The notes: a model not told the origin generated them from the sequence alone. A stretch of 42,239 nucleotides of DNA from Actinomycetota bacterium (GCA_018268655.1 JAFDWC010000009.1:1-42239), one strand, 5' to 3'; shown: positions 16,117 to 28,609, counted from the first letter of the stretch. A program made the numbers and translations.

Positions 16117-16122
16117 AGCCTA
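16117..16122 (-). promoter_or_regulatory. parA -10 box, leaderless promoter
   Basis: TAGGCT on the minus strand, 8 nt before the parA ATG. The 15-bp arm 16125-16139 occupies the spacer upstream of it. Confidence 0.5.
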
Positions 16123-16124
16123 TG

Positions 16125-16229
16125 ACCTGAGAGCTTCTGACCAAGCAGACCAAGGACGCAGGGAGCGCCGCGTGCTCTGCACACAGGCGAGCGAGGCCGT
16201 CGGTATGCGCAGGACAGAAGCTCTCAGGT
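16125..16229 (+). repeat. dispersed intergenic element, copy B, with perfect 15-bp terminal inverted repeats
   Basis: Lies between divergent parA and khpB. ACCTGAGAGCTTCTG (16125-16139) is the exact reverse complement of 16215-16229. Inside are the family core ACCAAGCAG (16140-16148), AAGGACGCAGGGAGCG, the hairpin GTGC-TCT-GCAC (16172-16182), GCGAGCGAGG and GGTATGCGC. The arms also sit in the spacers of both promoters, so they may double as operators. Confidence 0.75.
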
Positions 16230-16233
16230 GGGA

Positions 16234-16239
16234 TAGCCT
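16234..16239 (+). promoter_or_regulatory. khpB -10 box, leaderless promoter
   Basis: TAGCCT, 7 nt before the GTG at 16247. It mirrors the parA promoter on the other side of the element. Confidence 0.5.
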
Positions 16240-16246
16240 GGCGCCC

Positions 16247-16732
16247 GTGGCGGAAACCTTCGACTGGCCGGATACCCCTGCCGAGCGCGCTCGCGAGCTG
16301 GTAGAGGGAGTGCTCGACGAGCTCGACCTCGACGGCGACGTGGTCGTCGAGGAGGACGAGGACCGGATCGCGCTCACGGTCGTGGGGACCGACGACTACG
16401 GCCTGCTGATCGGCAAACGCGGCCAGACGATCGATGCCCTGCAGCTGCTCTGCTACCAGGCCGCGTTCCGGGGAATGCGCGAGCGCAAGCGCGTGGTCCT
16501 CGACGCCGCCGGCTACCGCGGTCGCCGCCGCGAGACGCTCGAGGGGCGCGCCGACCGCGCCGCCGAGCAGGCCCTGACGAACAATCGGGTCGTCGAGATG
16601 GACCCGATGAGCGCCCAGGAACGCCGGGTCGTCCACGAACGGCTCAAAGACCGCGCCGGAGTCGAGACCTACAGCGAGGGCGACGAGCCGCACCGCTGCG
16701 TGGTCGTCGCCCCGTTGATCTCCGGTGACTGA
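16247..16732 (+). CDS. khpB: KhpB/Jag RNA-binding protein (KH and R3H domains)
   Basis: 161 residues: an acidic N-terminal part (DELDLDGDVVVEEDEDRIAL), a KH domain with GLLIGKRGQTIDALQLL, and an R3H domain with the RxxxH signature in RRVVHERLKDR and the closing HRCVVVAP strand. The family binds RNA with KhpA and affects cell elongation and division; it usually sits next to yidC and rnpA, which here are just downstream on the other strand. The Jag-N domain of Firmicutes is absent. GTG start with a leaderless promoter; leads into rsmG. Confidence 0.93.
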   Translation: MAETFDWPDTPAERARELVEGVLDELDLDGDVVVEEDEDRIALTVVGTDDYGLLIGKRGQTIDALQLLCYQAAFRGMRERKRVVLDAAGYRGRRRETLEGRADRAAEQALTNNRVVEMDPMSAQERRVVHERLKDRAGVETYSEGDEPHRCVVVAPLISGD

Positions 16733-16750
16733 ATCCCGACCCGGCGCCCG

Positions 16751-17431
16751 GTGAGCGAGCCGGGCGACCTGTCGCCCGGCGGGCGGGCGGCGCTGCTGAA
16801 GGTGCTCGGCCTGCTGCGCGAGGACCCGGCCTCTCTCAGCTCGATCACCGACGAGCGCGCCTGGCAGGTCCACATCGCCGACAGCCTCACCGGGCTCGAG
16901 GTGCCGGAGCTGGCGGCGGCCCGGCGGATCGCCGACGTCGGGGCCGGGGCCGGATTCCCGGGCCTGGTGCTGGCGGTGGCGCTGCCCGACGCCGAGATCG
17001 ACCTGATCGAGTCGGTCGGGCGCAAGACCGTCTTCATCGAGCGCGCGGCTGCCGCTGCTCGCATCGCCAACGCCCGCGCCATCAATGCCCGCTCCGAGGA
17101 GCTGGCGGACGGGGAGGGACGCGAGCGCTACGACGCCGTCACCGCCCGCGCCGTCGGCCGCCTCTCGACCCTGGCCGAGCTCGCCAGCCCGCTGCTCGTC
17201 GAGGGTGGGGTCCTCGTCGCCTGGAAGGGCAAACGCGACCCCGACGAGGAGGCCGAGATGGAGCGGGCGGCGGGGCCGCTGGCAATGGCACCCGAGGCGA
17301 TCCTCGCGGTCGGCTACCGCGCCGGCAGCCGTCACCGGCACCTGCATGTGCTGAGGAAGTCGGGTTCCACCCCGGCCGATCTACCGCGGCGGCCCGGGGT
17401 CGCGAAGAAGCGCCCCAAGGGTCGCGCCTAG
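16751..17431 (+). CDS. rsmG: 16S rRNA (guanine527-N7)-methyltransferase RsmG
   Basis: 226 residues. SAM-binding motif IADVGAGAGFPGLVLAVALP, then DLIESVGRKTVFIERAAA, EELADGEGRERYDAVTARAVG and LVEGGVLVAWKGK match GidB/RsmG. It methylates G527 of 16S rRNA, and loss gives low-level streptomycin resistance in other bacteria. GTG start 18 nt after khpB. A basic C-terminal tail (KKRPKGRA) extends past the fold. It ends 25 nt from convergent yidC. Confidence 0.95.
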   Translation: MSEPGDLSPGGRAALLKVLGLLREDPASLSSITDERAWQVHIADSLTGLEVPELAAARRIADVGAGAGFPGLVLAVALPDAEIDLIESVGRKTVFIERAAAAARIANARAINARSEELADGEGRERYDAVTARAVGRLSTLAELASPLLVEGGVLVAWKGKRDPDEEAEMERAAGPLAMAPEAILAVGYRAGSRHRHLHVLRKSGSTPADLPRRPGVAKKRPKGRA

Positions 17432-17437
17432 GGCGCG
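17423..17437. terminator. GC hairpin around the rsmG stop codon
   Basis: CGCGCC-TAG-GGCGCG forms a 6-bp stem with the rsmG stop codon as loop. A second weaker stem, GGCG...CGCC, encloses the yidC stop. There is no T-run, so termination in either direction is only a possibility. Confidence 0.3.
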
Positions 17438-17456
17438 GCGGGCTGGGGCGGCGGTG

Positions 17457-18230
17457 CTAGCGCCGCTTGCGCTTGCGTTTTTTGGGCGGCGGTGGAGGGG
17501 GTTTGGAGGCTGCGATCGCCGCCGCGCCCTCGGGGGTAGCCGCGACCGGCACCGGGATGATCTTTTTCATCACCAGGCCCTGGCCGATCGTCCAGAAGTT
17601 GGTCGTGATCCAGTAGACGATCAGCCCCGCCGGGAAGCTGAGGATGAAGGGGACGAAGACCAGCGGCAGCACGAACATCATCATCCGCTGGCTTTTGTCC
17701 GCGGTCGCCGACATGAAGAAGCCCGATGCCAGCTGGGTGCCGACGTAGAGGACGAGGAGGGCGATCAGTTCGCCGCCGGTCGCCTTGCCGGTGAGGTCGT
17801 GGATGAAGAGGAATTCGGCTCCATAGGCGGCGCAGTGGCCGGCTTCCGGACAGCCCATGTCCGGCGGCAGCTCGTGGCGGAGGACGTAGAAGAGGGTGAT
17901 GAAGACCGGCAACTGGGCGATCAGCGGGATGCAAGAGGCAAAGGGGTTGACTTTGTTCTCTTTGTAGAAGCGCATCATTTCCTGCTGCATGCGCTGTTTG
18001 TCGTTCTTGTATTTGGCCTGGATCTCTTTGATCTGCGGCTGCAGCGCCTGCAGCGCCCGCATCCCCTTCAGCTGTTTGTAGGTGAGCGGGATCAGGATCG
18101 CCCGCACCGTCACGGTCAGGGCGATGATCGAGAGGCCCCAGCTGAGGCCGACGTTGTCATGGAAGAAGGTGAGGACCGAGTTGGCGACATCGATCAGCGG
18201 CTGCAGGATGTTTGCGGCGGGGATGAACAT
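17457..18230 (-). CDS. yidC: membrane protein insertase YidC (Oxa1 family)
   Basis: 257 residues of the short Gram-positive type, without the large periplasmic domain. First helix near 24-44 (LSWGLSIIALTVTVRAILIP), coiled cytosolic loop MRALQALQPQIKEIQAKYK..., then ASCIPLIAQLPVFITLFYVL, LIALLVLYVGTQLASGFF and VFVPFILSFPAGLIVYW. The conserved hydrophilic-groove arginine is the R in TVRAILIPL. The tail is six prolines followed by KKRKRKRR, which would bind ribosomal RNA. The gene follows yidD directly. Confidence 0.96.
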   Translation of the reverse strand: MFIPAANILQPLIDVANSVLTFFHDNVGLSWGLSIIALTVTVRAILIPLTYKQLKGMRALQALQPQIKEIQAKYKNDKQRMQQEMMRFYKENKVNPFASCIPLIAQLPVFITLFYVLRHELPPDMGCPEAGHCAAYGAEFLFIHDLTGKATGGELIALLVLYVGTQLASGFFMSATADKSQRMMMFVLPLVFVPFILSFPAGLIVYWITTNFWTIGQGLVMKKIIPVPVAATPEGAAAIAASKPPPPPPKKRKRKRR

Positions 18231-18506
18231 CTAGGGACGCGCCTCGCCGTGGTAATCGGCCGGGTGGATGTGGCCGAGGCCCCGCAGGGTGAAGTGGTCG
18301 GGCACCGGATCGAAGCCGCCGTGGTTGAACGGGTTGCAGCGCAGCAGGCGCCAGGCGGCCAGGAGGGAGCCGCGGAAGATGCCGAAGCGTTCGACCGACT
18401 CGACGGCGTAGGCGGAGCAGGTCGGCTCGTAGCGACAGCGGCGGGGGCGGGCCGGCGAGATCCAGCGCTGATAGCCGCGCAGCGGCGCGAGGAAGACCCG
18501 TTTCAC
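18231..18506 (-). CDS. yidD: membrane protein insertion efficiency factor YidD
   Basis: 91 residues with the family core YQRWISPARPRRCRYEPTCS, AYAVESVERFGIFRGSLLA and RLLRCNPFNHGGFDPVP. It is a small membrane-peripheral protein that helps YidC-dependent insertion. The GTG start overlaps the rnpA stop (GTGA) and is itself inside the parS-like palindrome. Confidence 0.96.
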   Translation of the reverse strand: MKRVFLAPLRGYQRWISPARPRRCRYEPTCSAYAVESVERFGIFRGSLLAAWRLLRCNPFNHGGFDPVPDHFTLRGLGHIHPADYHGEARP

Positions 18507-18514
18507 GTGGAACG
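18499..18514. other. parS: parS-like ParB-binding site
   Basis: GTTTCACGTGGAAC (18500-18513) matches the core of the bacterial parS consensus GTTTCACGTGAAAC at 13 of 14 positions. It spans the rnpA stop and yidD start, about 0.7 kb from dnaA and 3 kb from parAB. It is the only close match I saw. Confidence 0.75.
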
Positions 18515-18868
18515 CCCCTTCGAGCCACCGGCCAGAGCCTCTTCGAGTGAGGCGGCGACACCCGCGGTCCCCTCTCGCTCGACCAGGTCGTCGATCTCGG
18601 CCCGGGCGACGATGACGAAGTCGTGCCGCGCCGGCAGCTTTTCAGAGAGCCCCCAGAAGGCCTCGCGCAGCGCCCGCTTCACCCTGTTCCGGTCGACGGC
18701 GTTGCCGACTTTGCGGCTGACGGAGACCCCCAGCCTCACGCCCTCTCCCTCCTCTTCGCGGCGCGGGAAGGTGTAGAGCACGAGGTACCTGGTGGCATGG
18801 GAGGAGCCATCGCGATAGACGCGGTCGAACTCGCCGCTGCGAGAGAGCCGCCGACGCTTCGACGCCAC
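18503..18868 (-). CDS. rnpA: ribonuclease P protein component
   Basis: 121 residues: RRRLSRSGEFDRVYRDG at the N-terminus, GVSVSRKVGNAVDRNRVKRALREAF (the RNR RNA-contact motif) and the basic DFVIVAR strand. It supports the catalytic RNA in 5' tRNA maturation. The GTG at 18868 lies 2 nt after the rpmH stop, so it is translated in coupling with rpmH. An acidic patch (REEEGEG) lies between two strands. Confidence 0.96.
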   Translation of the reverse strand: MASKRRRLSRSGEFDRVYRDGSSHATRYLVLYTFPRREEEGEGVRLGVSVSRKVGNAVDRNRVKRALREAFWGLSEKLPARHDFVIVARAEIDDLVEREGTAGVAASLEEALAGGSKGRST

Positions 18869-18870
18869 GG

Positions 18871-19005
18871 CTAGGGGGTCAGGCGCTTTCGCCCTTTGCG
18901 CCGGCGGCGCTTCAGGACCGCGCGCCCGCCGCGGCTGCTCATCCGCGCGCGGAACCCGTGCGTCTTCGCCCGCTTCCGCTTCTTCGGCTGATAAGTGCGC
19001 TTCAT
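18871..19005 (-). CDS. rpmH: 50S ribosomal protein L34
   Basis: 44 residues, [18 protein letters not shown] then [17 protein letters not shown] and KGRKRLTP: the complete, very basic L34 sequence at its usual length. First gene of the rpmH-rnpA-yidD-yidC unit and divergent from dnaA, the classic origin arrangement. Confidence 0.98.
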   Translation of the reverse strand: MKRTYQPKKRKRAKTHGFRARMSSRGGRAVLKRRRRKGRKRLTP

Positions 19006-19015
19006 AGGGTCGCGG

Positions 19016-19021
19016 AGTATA
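19016..19021 (-). promoter_or_regulatory. rpmH -10 box
   Basis: TATACT on the minus strand, 10 nt before the rpmH ATG; five of six consensus bases. The 5' UTR would be only a few nucleotides. No convincing -35 is visible. Confidence 0.5.
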
Positions 19022-19183
19022 CGGACGCGCCTGGGAAATGTGGCGCGGTCGATGCACAATCTCAGGACCGCCCCACCGGGACCGAGCCACGGACGGCGGC
19101 GGCGACGTCATCGCCAGTCGGCCGTCGAAATCTTTTCTGCGGGATTTGCTGGGGTGCCAGGGCTGCGCCCGCAGGCACGTCGC

Positions 19184-19189
19184 TATGGT
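19184..19189 (+). promoter_or_regulatory. dnaA -10 box, leaderless promoter
   Basis: TATGGT, 8 nt before the GTG start of dnaA. The same hexamer and spacing occur before the pknB leader ORF at 39328. The 192-bp rpmH-dnaA gap holds no clear DnaA boxes. Confidence 0.5.
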
Positions 19190-19197
19190 CGCCGCAG

Positions 19198-20526
19198 GTG
19201 TCAGATGTCCCGCCCAGACAAGATCTCGAGGCCCTTTGGAGGGCTACTCAGGACCGGCTGAAGGCCTCGGTCCCAGGCTCGACCTACAGCCTCTGGCTCG
19301 AGCCGCTGAGCCCTGCTGGAGCCGATGCCGACACCCTCTATCTGACCGGCCCTGAGAGCGTCCGCACCTGGGCCGAGCGCCGCTACGCAAAGCTGATCGT
19401 CGAAGCTCTCGCTGACGCCGGCGCGGACCTGACCCGGGTCGTGTTCGCCGGCGAGAGAGCCGCCGTCCCCGGCCACGCCGACCCCCACGGAGTCGAGCTC
19501 AATCCCAACTACACCTTCGACCGCTTCGTGATCGGCCCCGGCAACCGGCTCGCCCACGGTGCCGCCCTTGCCGTCGCCGAGGCGCCCTCGGAGGCCTACA
19601 ACCCACTCTTCCTCCACGGCCCGCCCGGGCTCGGCAAGACCCACCTCCTGACCGCGATCGCCAACTACCTCGGCGCAAATGCTCCCGGCCTCAGCGTCCG
19701 CTACGCCACCGCCGAGTCCTTCACCAACGAGTTCGTCACCGCCCTCAAGTCCACCGGCGTCGACGCCTTCAAGGCCCGCTACCGCGACATCGACGTGCTC
19801 CTGATCGACGACGTCCAGTTCCTCGAGGGCAAGGCCGCGACCGAGGAGGAGTTCTTCCACACCTTCAACGCGCTCTACGAGGCTGGCAGCCAGCTAGTGC
19901 TTTCCGCCGACCGCATTCCGAGCGAGCTCTCGACCCTTGCCGCCCGCCTCCGCGACCGCTTCGAGTGGGGCCTCACGGTCCCGGTCGAACCGCCGAACCT
20001 CGCCACCCGGCTGACCGTCCTGCGGCGCCTGGTCAAGGAGAGCGGGATCGAGATCGCCGACTCCGGCGCTCTCTCCGAGCTCGCCCACCGGATCGACGCC
20101 AACGTCCGCCAGCTCCACGGGGCCCTCACCCGCGTCCTCGCCCACGCCTCGCTGATGGCGAAGCCGCTATCGAGCGAGCTGATCGCCGAGGTCATCCCCG
20201 GCGTCTCGCGCAGCGCCACCGCCACCTCGGTCGAGGAGATCCAGCAGCGGGTCGCCGAGGACTTCGGCATCTCCCGCGCCGAGCTGATCGGCTCCAGCCG
20301 TGCCGCCACCCCGCTTCGAGCCCGCCAGGTGGCGATCTTCCTCACCCGCGAGCTGACCGACCTCTCGCTACCGCAGATCGGCCGGCTCTACGGCGGCCGC
20401 GATCACTCGACCGTGCTCAACTCGCTGCGCCGGGTCGAGGCCAGCCTCGGCGAGGACGACGAGCTCTCCGGCCGGGTCAGCGAGTTGCGCCAGACAATCC
20501 ACAGCTACGACAGCGGGAGCGCCTGA
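19198..20526 (+). CDS. dnaA: chromosomal replication initiator DnaA
   Basis: 442 residues from GTG 19198. Domain I covers about 1-85 (LEALWRATQDRLKASVPGS, SLWLEPL), with almost no linker. AAA+ domain: NPNYTFDRFVIGPGNRLAH, Walker A GPPGLGKT (141-148), Walker B LLIDDVQF (201-208), sensor LVLSADRIPSEL and box VII LRDRFEWG. The C-terminal DNA-binding domain has RQVAIFLTRELTDLSLPQIG and GGRDHSTVLN. The short domain II makes it smaller than most actinobacterial DnaA, which often have long linkers. It starts the dnaA-dnaN-recF-dciA run. Confidence 0.98.
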   Translation: MSDVPPRQDLEALWRATQDRLKASVPGSTYSLWLEPLSPAGADADTLYLTGPESVRTWAERRYAKLIVEALADAGADLTRVVFAGERAAVPGHADPHGVELNPNYTFDRFVIGPGNRLAHGAALAVAEAPSEAYNPLFLHGPPGLGKTHLLTAIANYLGANAPGLSVRYATAESFTNEFVTALKSTGVDAFKARYRDIDVLLIDDVQFLEGKAATEEEFFHTFNALYEAGSQLVLSADRIPSELSTLAARLRDRFEWGLTVPVEPPNLATRLTVLRRLVKESGIEIADSGALSELAHRIDANVRQLHGALTRVLAHASLMAKPLSSELIAEVIPGVSRSATATSVEEIQQRVAEDFGISRAELIGSSRAATPLRARQVAIFLTRELTDLSLPQIGRLYGGRDHSTVLNSLRRVEASLGEDDELSGRVSELRQTIHSYDSGSA

Positions 20527-20662
20527 CAGCCGGTGGCGCTGCAAGAATCAGCAGCCGCCCACAGCCTCGTCCACAGGCGGTAAACGGCTTCACCACGCCG
20601 ATCCGCCCGCGAGCCGAATCTTTTCCACAAGACCTAATCCAACTCGAAAAGGCGATCACCTC
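20527..20662. other. oriC: candidate replication origin segment (dnaA-dnaN spacer)
   Basis: 136-bp gap holding TTTTCCACA (20621-20629, one mismatch to TTATCCACA), TCGTCCACA (20567-20575) and a weaker CCGCCCACA just before it. A further CAATCCACA is in the dnaA 3' end (20495-20503). The distal half is relatively AT-rich for this genome. The box count is low, so the full origin may be larger or elsewhere. Confidence 0.45.
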
Positions 20663-21772
20663 TTGAAGCTCACGACCAAACGCGAAGACCTTGTCTCGAA
20701 GCTCTCGGTCGTCTCGCGAGCAGTCTCCACCCGCGCCGCCACCCAGGCCCTGTCCGGAGTTCTCCTCAACGCCGAAGCGGGAGAGCTGAGCCTGGCTGCG
20801 ACCGACCTCGACCTCGGTCTGGAGACGACGCTAGCGGCTGAGGTCGAGGAGGGCGGCGCAACGCTGCTGCCCGGCCGCCTGCTGGCCGAAGTCGTGCGCT
20901 CACTCGGCGACGCCGAGGTGCAGATCGAGACTCGCGAGGCCGAGCACGACGTCGAGATCCAGAGCGGCGGCTCGCGCTTCCACCTGCGGGTCCTCGCCTC
21001 CGAGGACTTCCCGAAGCTGCCGGAGGCGGCGGATCAACCCGGGATGACCCTCCCGGCCTCGGTCTTGCAGGAGAGCATCGACCTCGTCGCCCGTGCCGCC
21101 TCGCGCGACGACATGCGGCCGGTCCTCACCGGCGTCTTCGTCGTCGCCAGCGGCCGGGAGCTGACCATGGTTGCCACCGACTCCTACCGGCTGGCGGTCA
21201 AACGGACGGAGCTCGAGGTGGAGCTCGGCGGCGAGCTGGAAGCGAACATCCCGGCCCGAGCGCTGCGCGAGCTCGGCCGCGTCCTCGCCGCCGAGGAGGC
21301 CGACACCGCCGCGATCACCCTGCTGCCGAACCAGGCGGTCTTCGAGGCCGGCTCGATCACTCTCAGCACCAGGCTGATCGACGGCCAATTCCCGAACTTC
21401 CGCCAGCTGCTGCCGGAGTCCTACGAGCACGACGTGCGCCTGCCCCGCGACGAGTTCCTCGAGGTGACGCGCCGGATCAGCCAGCTGGCGCAGCGCAACG
21501 CGCCGCTGCGGCTCTCCTTCCAGCCGGGCGAGCTGACGGTTGCCGCGGAGACGCCGGACGTCGGCGATGCCCGAGAGACGATGCCGGCCTCGTTCGAGGG
21601 CGAGCCGCTGGAGATCGGCTTCAACCCGGAGTTCCTCAAGGAGGGGATCGAGAGCGTCGGTGGCGAGGAGATCCTCCTGCGGCTGATCTCGCCCCTGCGG
21701 CCCGGGCTGCTGCAGCCGGTCGAGAGCGAAGACTTTCGCTACCTGGTGATGCCGATCCGCCTCAACGTGTAG
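20663..21772 (+). CDS. dnaN: DNA polymerase III beta subunit (sliding clamp)
   Basis: 369 residues in three repeated clamp folds: MKLTTKREDLVSKLSVVSRAV, LSGVLLNAEAGELSLAATDLD, a middle domain with RPVLTGVFVVASGRELTMVATDSYRLA, and the end PLRPGLLQPVESEDFRYLVMPIRL, which forms part of the peptide-binding pocket. It tethers polymerases and mismatch-repair proteins to DNA. Starts with TTG, after a weak AAAAGG. Lies directly after the candidate oriC. Confidence 0.98.
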   Translation: MKLTTKREDLVSKLSVVSRAVSTRAATQALSGVLLNAEAGELSLAATDLDLGLETTLAAEVEEGGATLLPGRLLAEVVRSLGDAEVQIETREAEHDVEIQSGGSRFHLRVLASEDFPKLPEAADQPGMTLPASVLQESIDLVARAASRDDMRPVLTGVFVVASGRELTMVATDSYRLAVKRTELEVELGGELEANIPARALRELGRVLAAEEADTAAITLLPNQAVFEAGSITLSTRLIDGQFPNFRQLLPESYEHDVRLPRDEFLEVTRRISQLAQRNAPLRLSFQPGELTVAAETPDVGDARETMPASFEGEPLEIGFNPEFLKEGIESVGGEEILLRLISPLRPGLLQPVESEDFRYLVMPIRLNV

Positions 21773-21783
21773 GCGATGAGCCG

Positions 21784-22869
21784 GTGCTCGTCACCGCGAT
21801 CGAAGCGCGCCCCCTGCGCAGCCTCGAGCGGCTTCGGGTCGAGCTGGCGCCTGGGATCGTCAGCGTCGTCGGTCCCAATGGCGCCGGCAAGACCAACCTC
21901 GTCGAGGCGCTCTACTTCGCCCTCACCGGCCGCTCCTTCCGCACCTCCGACCGGCGAGAGCTGATCCCCTTCGGCGGCTCCTTGGCCCGGGCCGAGGCGA
22001 CGGTCCGCGACGAGGACGGGATCGAGCGGCGGCTGCTCGCCTCGGTCAGCCGAAGCGAGGGCCGCCGCCACCTGCTCGACGGCAACCCGGCCGACCCGGC
22101 GACGATCGCCCGCAGCCGCCCTCCTGTAGCGGTCTTCGCGCCGGATCGGCTCACCCTGGTCAAGGGCCCGCCGGCCGAGAGGCGCGCCCACCTCGACGGC
22201 TTCCTCGCCGCCCGCTGGCCGGCCCGAGGCGAGTTGCGCAAGCGCTACGGCCAGGCGCTGGCCCAGCGCAACGCGCTGCTCTCGCGATTGGCGGCGGGTT
22301 ATGGAAACCCGGCCGACCTCGGGGTCTGGGACGCCGGCCTCGCCACTGCCGCCGCCGCGCTGGTCGAGGCGCGGGCCGAGGCGGTCGCCGAGCTGGCAGG
22401 GCCGTTCACCGCCACCGCGGCCGAGCTCGGCTTCGACACCTCGGTGGCTTTGGCGTACGCGCCGCGGGCGGAGGGGAGCGCGGAGGAGATCCGCGCCGGG
22501 CTCGAGGAGCGGCGCGCGACCGACGTCAACCTCGGCCGCAGCAGTTGGGGGCCGCACCTCGATGAGCTGAAGCTCGAGGCCGACGGCCGCTCGCTGCGCA
22601 AGTACGGCTCCCAGGGCCAGCAACGCGCCGCTCTCCTCGCCCTCCTCTTCGCCGAGCGCGAGGCGCTACGACGCGCCCGCCGGGTGGTCCCATTGCTACT
22701 GCTCGACGACGTCATGAGCGAGCTCGACCCCGACCGCCGCGAGCGCCTCGTCGCCCGCCTCGGCGATGGCGGCCAGGCGCTGATCACCGCCGCGGACCGC
22801 GAGTCGCTGCCGCCGCCGGCGCTGGCGACGGTGGTGCCGATGCCGCCTGAGTCCGAGGCGGGCGCGTGA
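21784..22869 (+). CDS. recF: DNA replication and repair protein RecF
   Basis: 361 residues, SMC-like ABC ATPase. Walker A VGPNGAGKTN (29-38), LVEALYFALTGRSFR, FAPDRLTLVKGPPAERRAHLD, signature region RKYGSQGQQRAALLALL and Walker B VPLLLLDDVMSELD. It helps RecA load at gaps with RecO and RecR. GTG start 11 nt after dnaN. The C-terminus overlaps dciA by 4 nt. Confidence 0.97.
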   Translation: MLVTAIEARPLRSLERLRVELAPGIVSVVGPNGAGKTNLVEALYFALTGRSFRTSDRRELIPFGGSLARAEATVRDEDGIERRLLASVSRSEGRRHLLDGNPADPATIARSRPPVAVFAPDRLTLVKGPPAERRAHLDGFLAARWPARGELRKRYGQALAQRNALLSRLAAGYGNPADLGVWDAGLATAAAALVEARAEAVAELAGPFTATAAELGFDTSVALAYAPRAEGSAEEIRAGLEERRATDVNLGRSSWGPHLDELKLEADGRSLRKYGSQGQQRAALLALLFAEREALRRARRVVPLLLLDDVMSELDPDRRERLVARLGDGGQALITAADRESLPPPALATVVPMPPESEAGA

Positions 22870-23171
22870 GCCGCCGCCGCGCCCCGCGTCCGGCCGGGGA
22901 CGCTTTTCGGGCAGCACGGGCCCTGGCCGCGCCCCAGACCGGCCTGGCGGCGCTGCAGGCGGTCTGGGCGTCCGCGCTCGGAGAGCGCCTGGCCGCCGCC
23001 GCCCATCCTGTCTCCGAGCGCGACGGGACGGTCACGGTCGAGTGCGTCGACGGCGTTTGGGCCCAGGAGCTCGACCTGATGCAGGCGACCCTGCTGGAGC
23101 GGCTCCGGGATGAACTGGGCGAGAGAGCACCCGAAGCCCTCCGCTTCCGTGTCCAAAAGGACCATTCCTAG
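22866..23171 (+). CDS. DciA-like DUF721 protein (predicted helicase loader)
   Basis: 101 residues: an Arg/Ala-rich start, then LAALQAVWASALGERLAAAAHPVSERDGTVTVECVDGVWAQELDLMQATLLERL, the DUF721 pattern with the Trp-Ala-Gln-Glu motif. DUF721 includes DciA, the DnaB-helicase operator found in bacteria that lack DnaC/DnaI, so it probably loads the replicative helicase at the origin beside dnaA. GTG start overlaps the recF stop (GTGA). Confidence 0.85.
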   Translation: MSRRRAPRPAGDAFRAARALAAPQTGLAALQAVWASALGERLAAAAHPVSERDGTVTVECVDGVWAQELDLMQATLLERLRDELGERAPEALRFRVQKDHS

Positions 23172-23184
23172 CTTCACTTTTGCC

Positions 23185-23204
23185 ACGATTTGCAGGTAAA
23201 TCGT
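23185..23204. other. inverted repeat upstream of gyrB
   Basis: ACGATTT and AAATCGT, perfect 7-bp arms with a 6-bp centre, 13 bp after the dciA stop. It could end the dnaA operon transcript or be a regulator site for gyrB. No T-run follows. Confidence 0.35.
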
Positions 23205-23261
23205 CACTCTATGGACTGGGATACAGCAACCCCAACTGATATCCTTATGTCAACCGACCAG

Positions 23262-23301
23262 GCCCCGATGTGCCCGGAGATCGGCCTCCAGGCGTCGGGG
23301 C
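23262..23301 (+). promoter_or_regulatory. gyrB leader hairpins, possible attenuator
   Basis: GCCCCGA (23262-23268) pairs with TCGGGGC (23295-23301), followed by TTTCTGT. A competing stem CCGAT (23265-23269) with ATCGG (23280-23284) uses the same left strand. The gyrB Shine-Dalgarno (GGAAGGAAG) lies about 45 nt further on. Confidence 0.3.
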
Positions 23302-23338
23302 TTTCTGTGTCGGCGTGACCTCAGCCAGCGCCGGCTGA

Positions 23339-25762
<2,424 letters not shown>

Positions 25763-25882
25763 GCGCGGACGCTGCAAACCGGCGCATCTCGCGGTCCTCG
25801 GTCGCTCGGGTCGGATCACGCACTGTAAGTGCGCTCACCTCCCCTCGCTCCCTGCGTCCACCGACCTGCTTGGTTTTCGCGC
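25763..25882 (-). repeat. dispersed intergenic element, copy C (reverse orientation)
   Basis: Begins directly after the gyrB stop. Read on the minus strand it carries GCGCGAAAACCAAGCAG (core at 25866-25874), GGACGCAGGGAGCGA, the hairpin CGCACT-TAC-AGTGCG (25819-25833), GAGCGACCGAGGAC and GATGCGCCGGTTTGCAG. AAACC/GGTTT and GCGCG/CGCGC pair at the ends. Blocks match copy A almost base for base. Confidence 0.75.
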
Positions 25883-25890
25883 CCGTGGCG

Positions 25891-25919
25891 TTGACGGGCT
25901 AGATTCGAGGGGCGGTAAT
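25891..25919 (+). promoter_or_regulatory. gyrA promoter
   Basis: -35 TTGACG (25891-25896), 17-bp spacer, -10 GGTAAT (25914-25919). It is the best two-box promoter in the window, with transcription expected near 25926. It lies just outside repeat copy C. Confidence 0.55.
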
Positions 25920-25926
25920 AGTCATG

Positions 25927-25960
25927 GTGACAGTCACTGTGACGGTATGAAAGTGGTGAC
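25927..25960 (+). promoter_or_regulatory. GTGAC/GTCAC repeat cluster at the gyrA transcript start
   Basis: GTGAC at 25927, 25939 and 25956 and the inverse GTCAC at 25933. The first three form two overlapping interrupted palindromes at 6-bp intervals. The last overlaps the Shine-Dalgarno GGTGA, 7 nt before the ATG at 25967. Operator-like, regulator unknown. Confidence 0.4.
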
Positions 25961-25966
25961 TTGCTG

Positions 25967-28537
<2,571 letters not shown>

Positions 28538-28538
28538 G

Positions 28539-28554
28539 CCTCCCGTAGGGGAGG
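28539..28554 (+). terminator. hairpin after the gyrA stop
   Basis: CCTCCC-GTAG-GGGAGG, a 6-bp stem one base after the TAG. The next 50 bases are C/G-rich with no T-run; the rest of the 72-bp gap to the convergent HNH gene shows nothing more. Confidence 0.4.
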
Positions 28555-28609
28555 GACCCCCGATGCCCCCTTGGTTGACCCCACCATGAGGTCTCCGAGC
28601 CCCGCCCCG

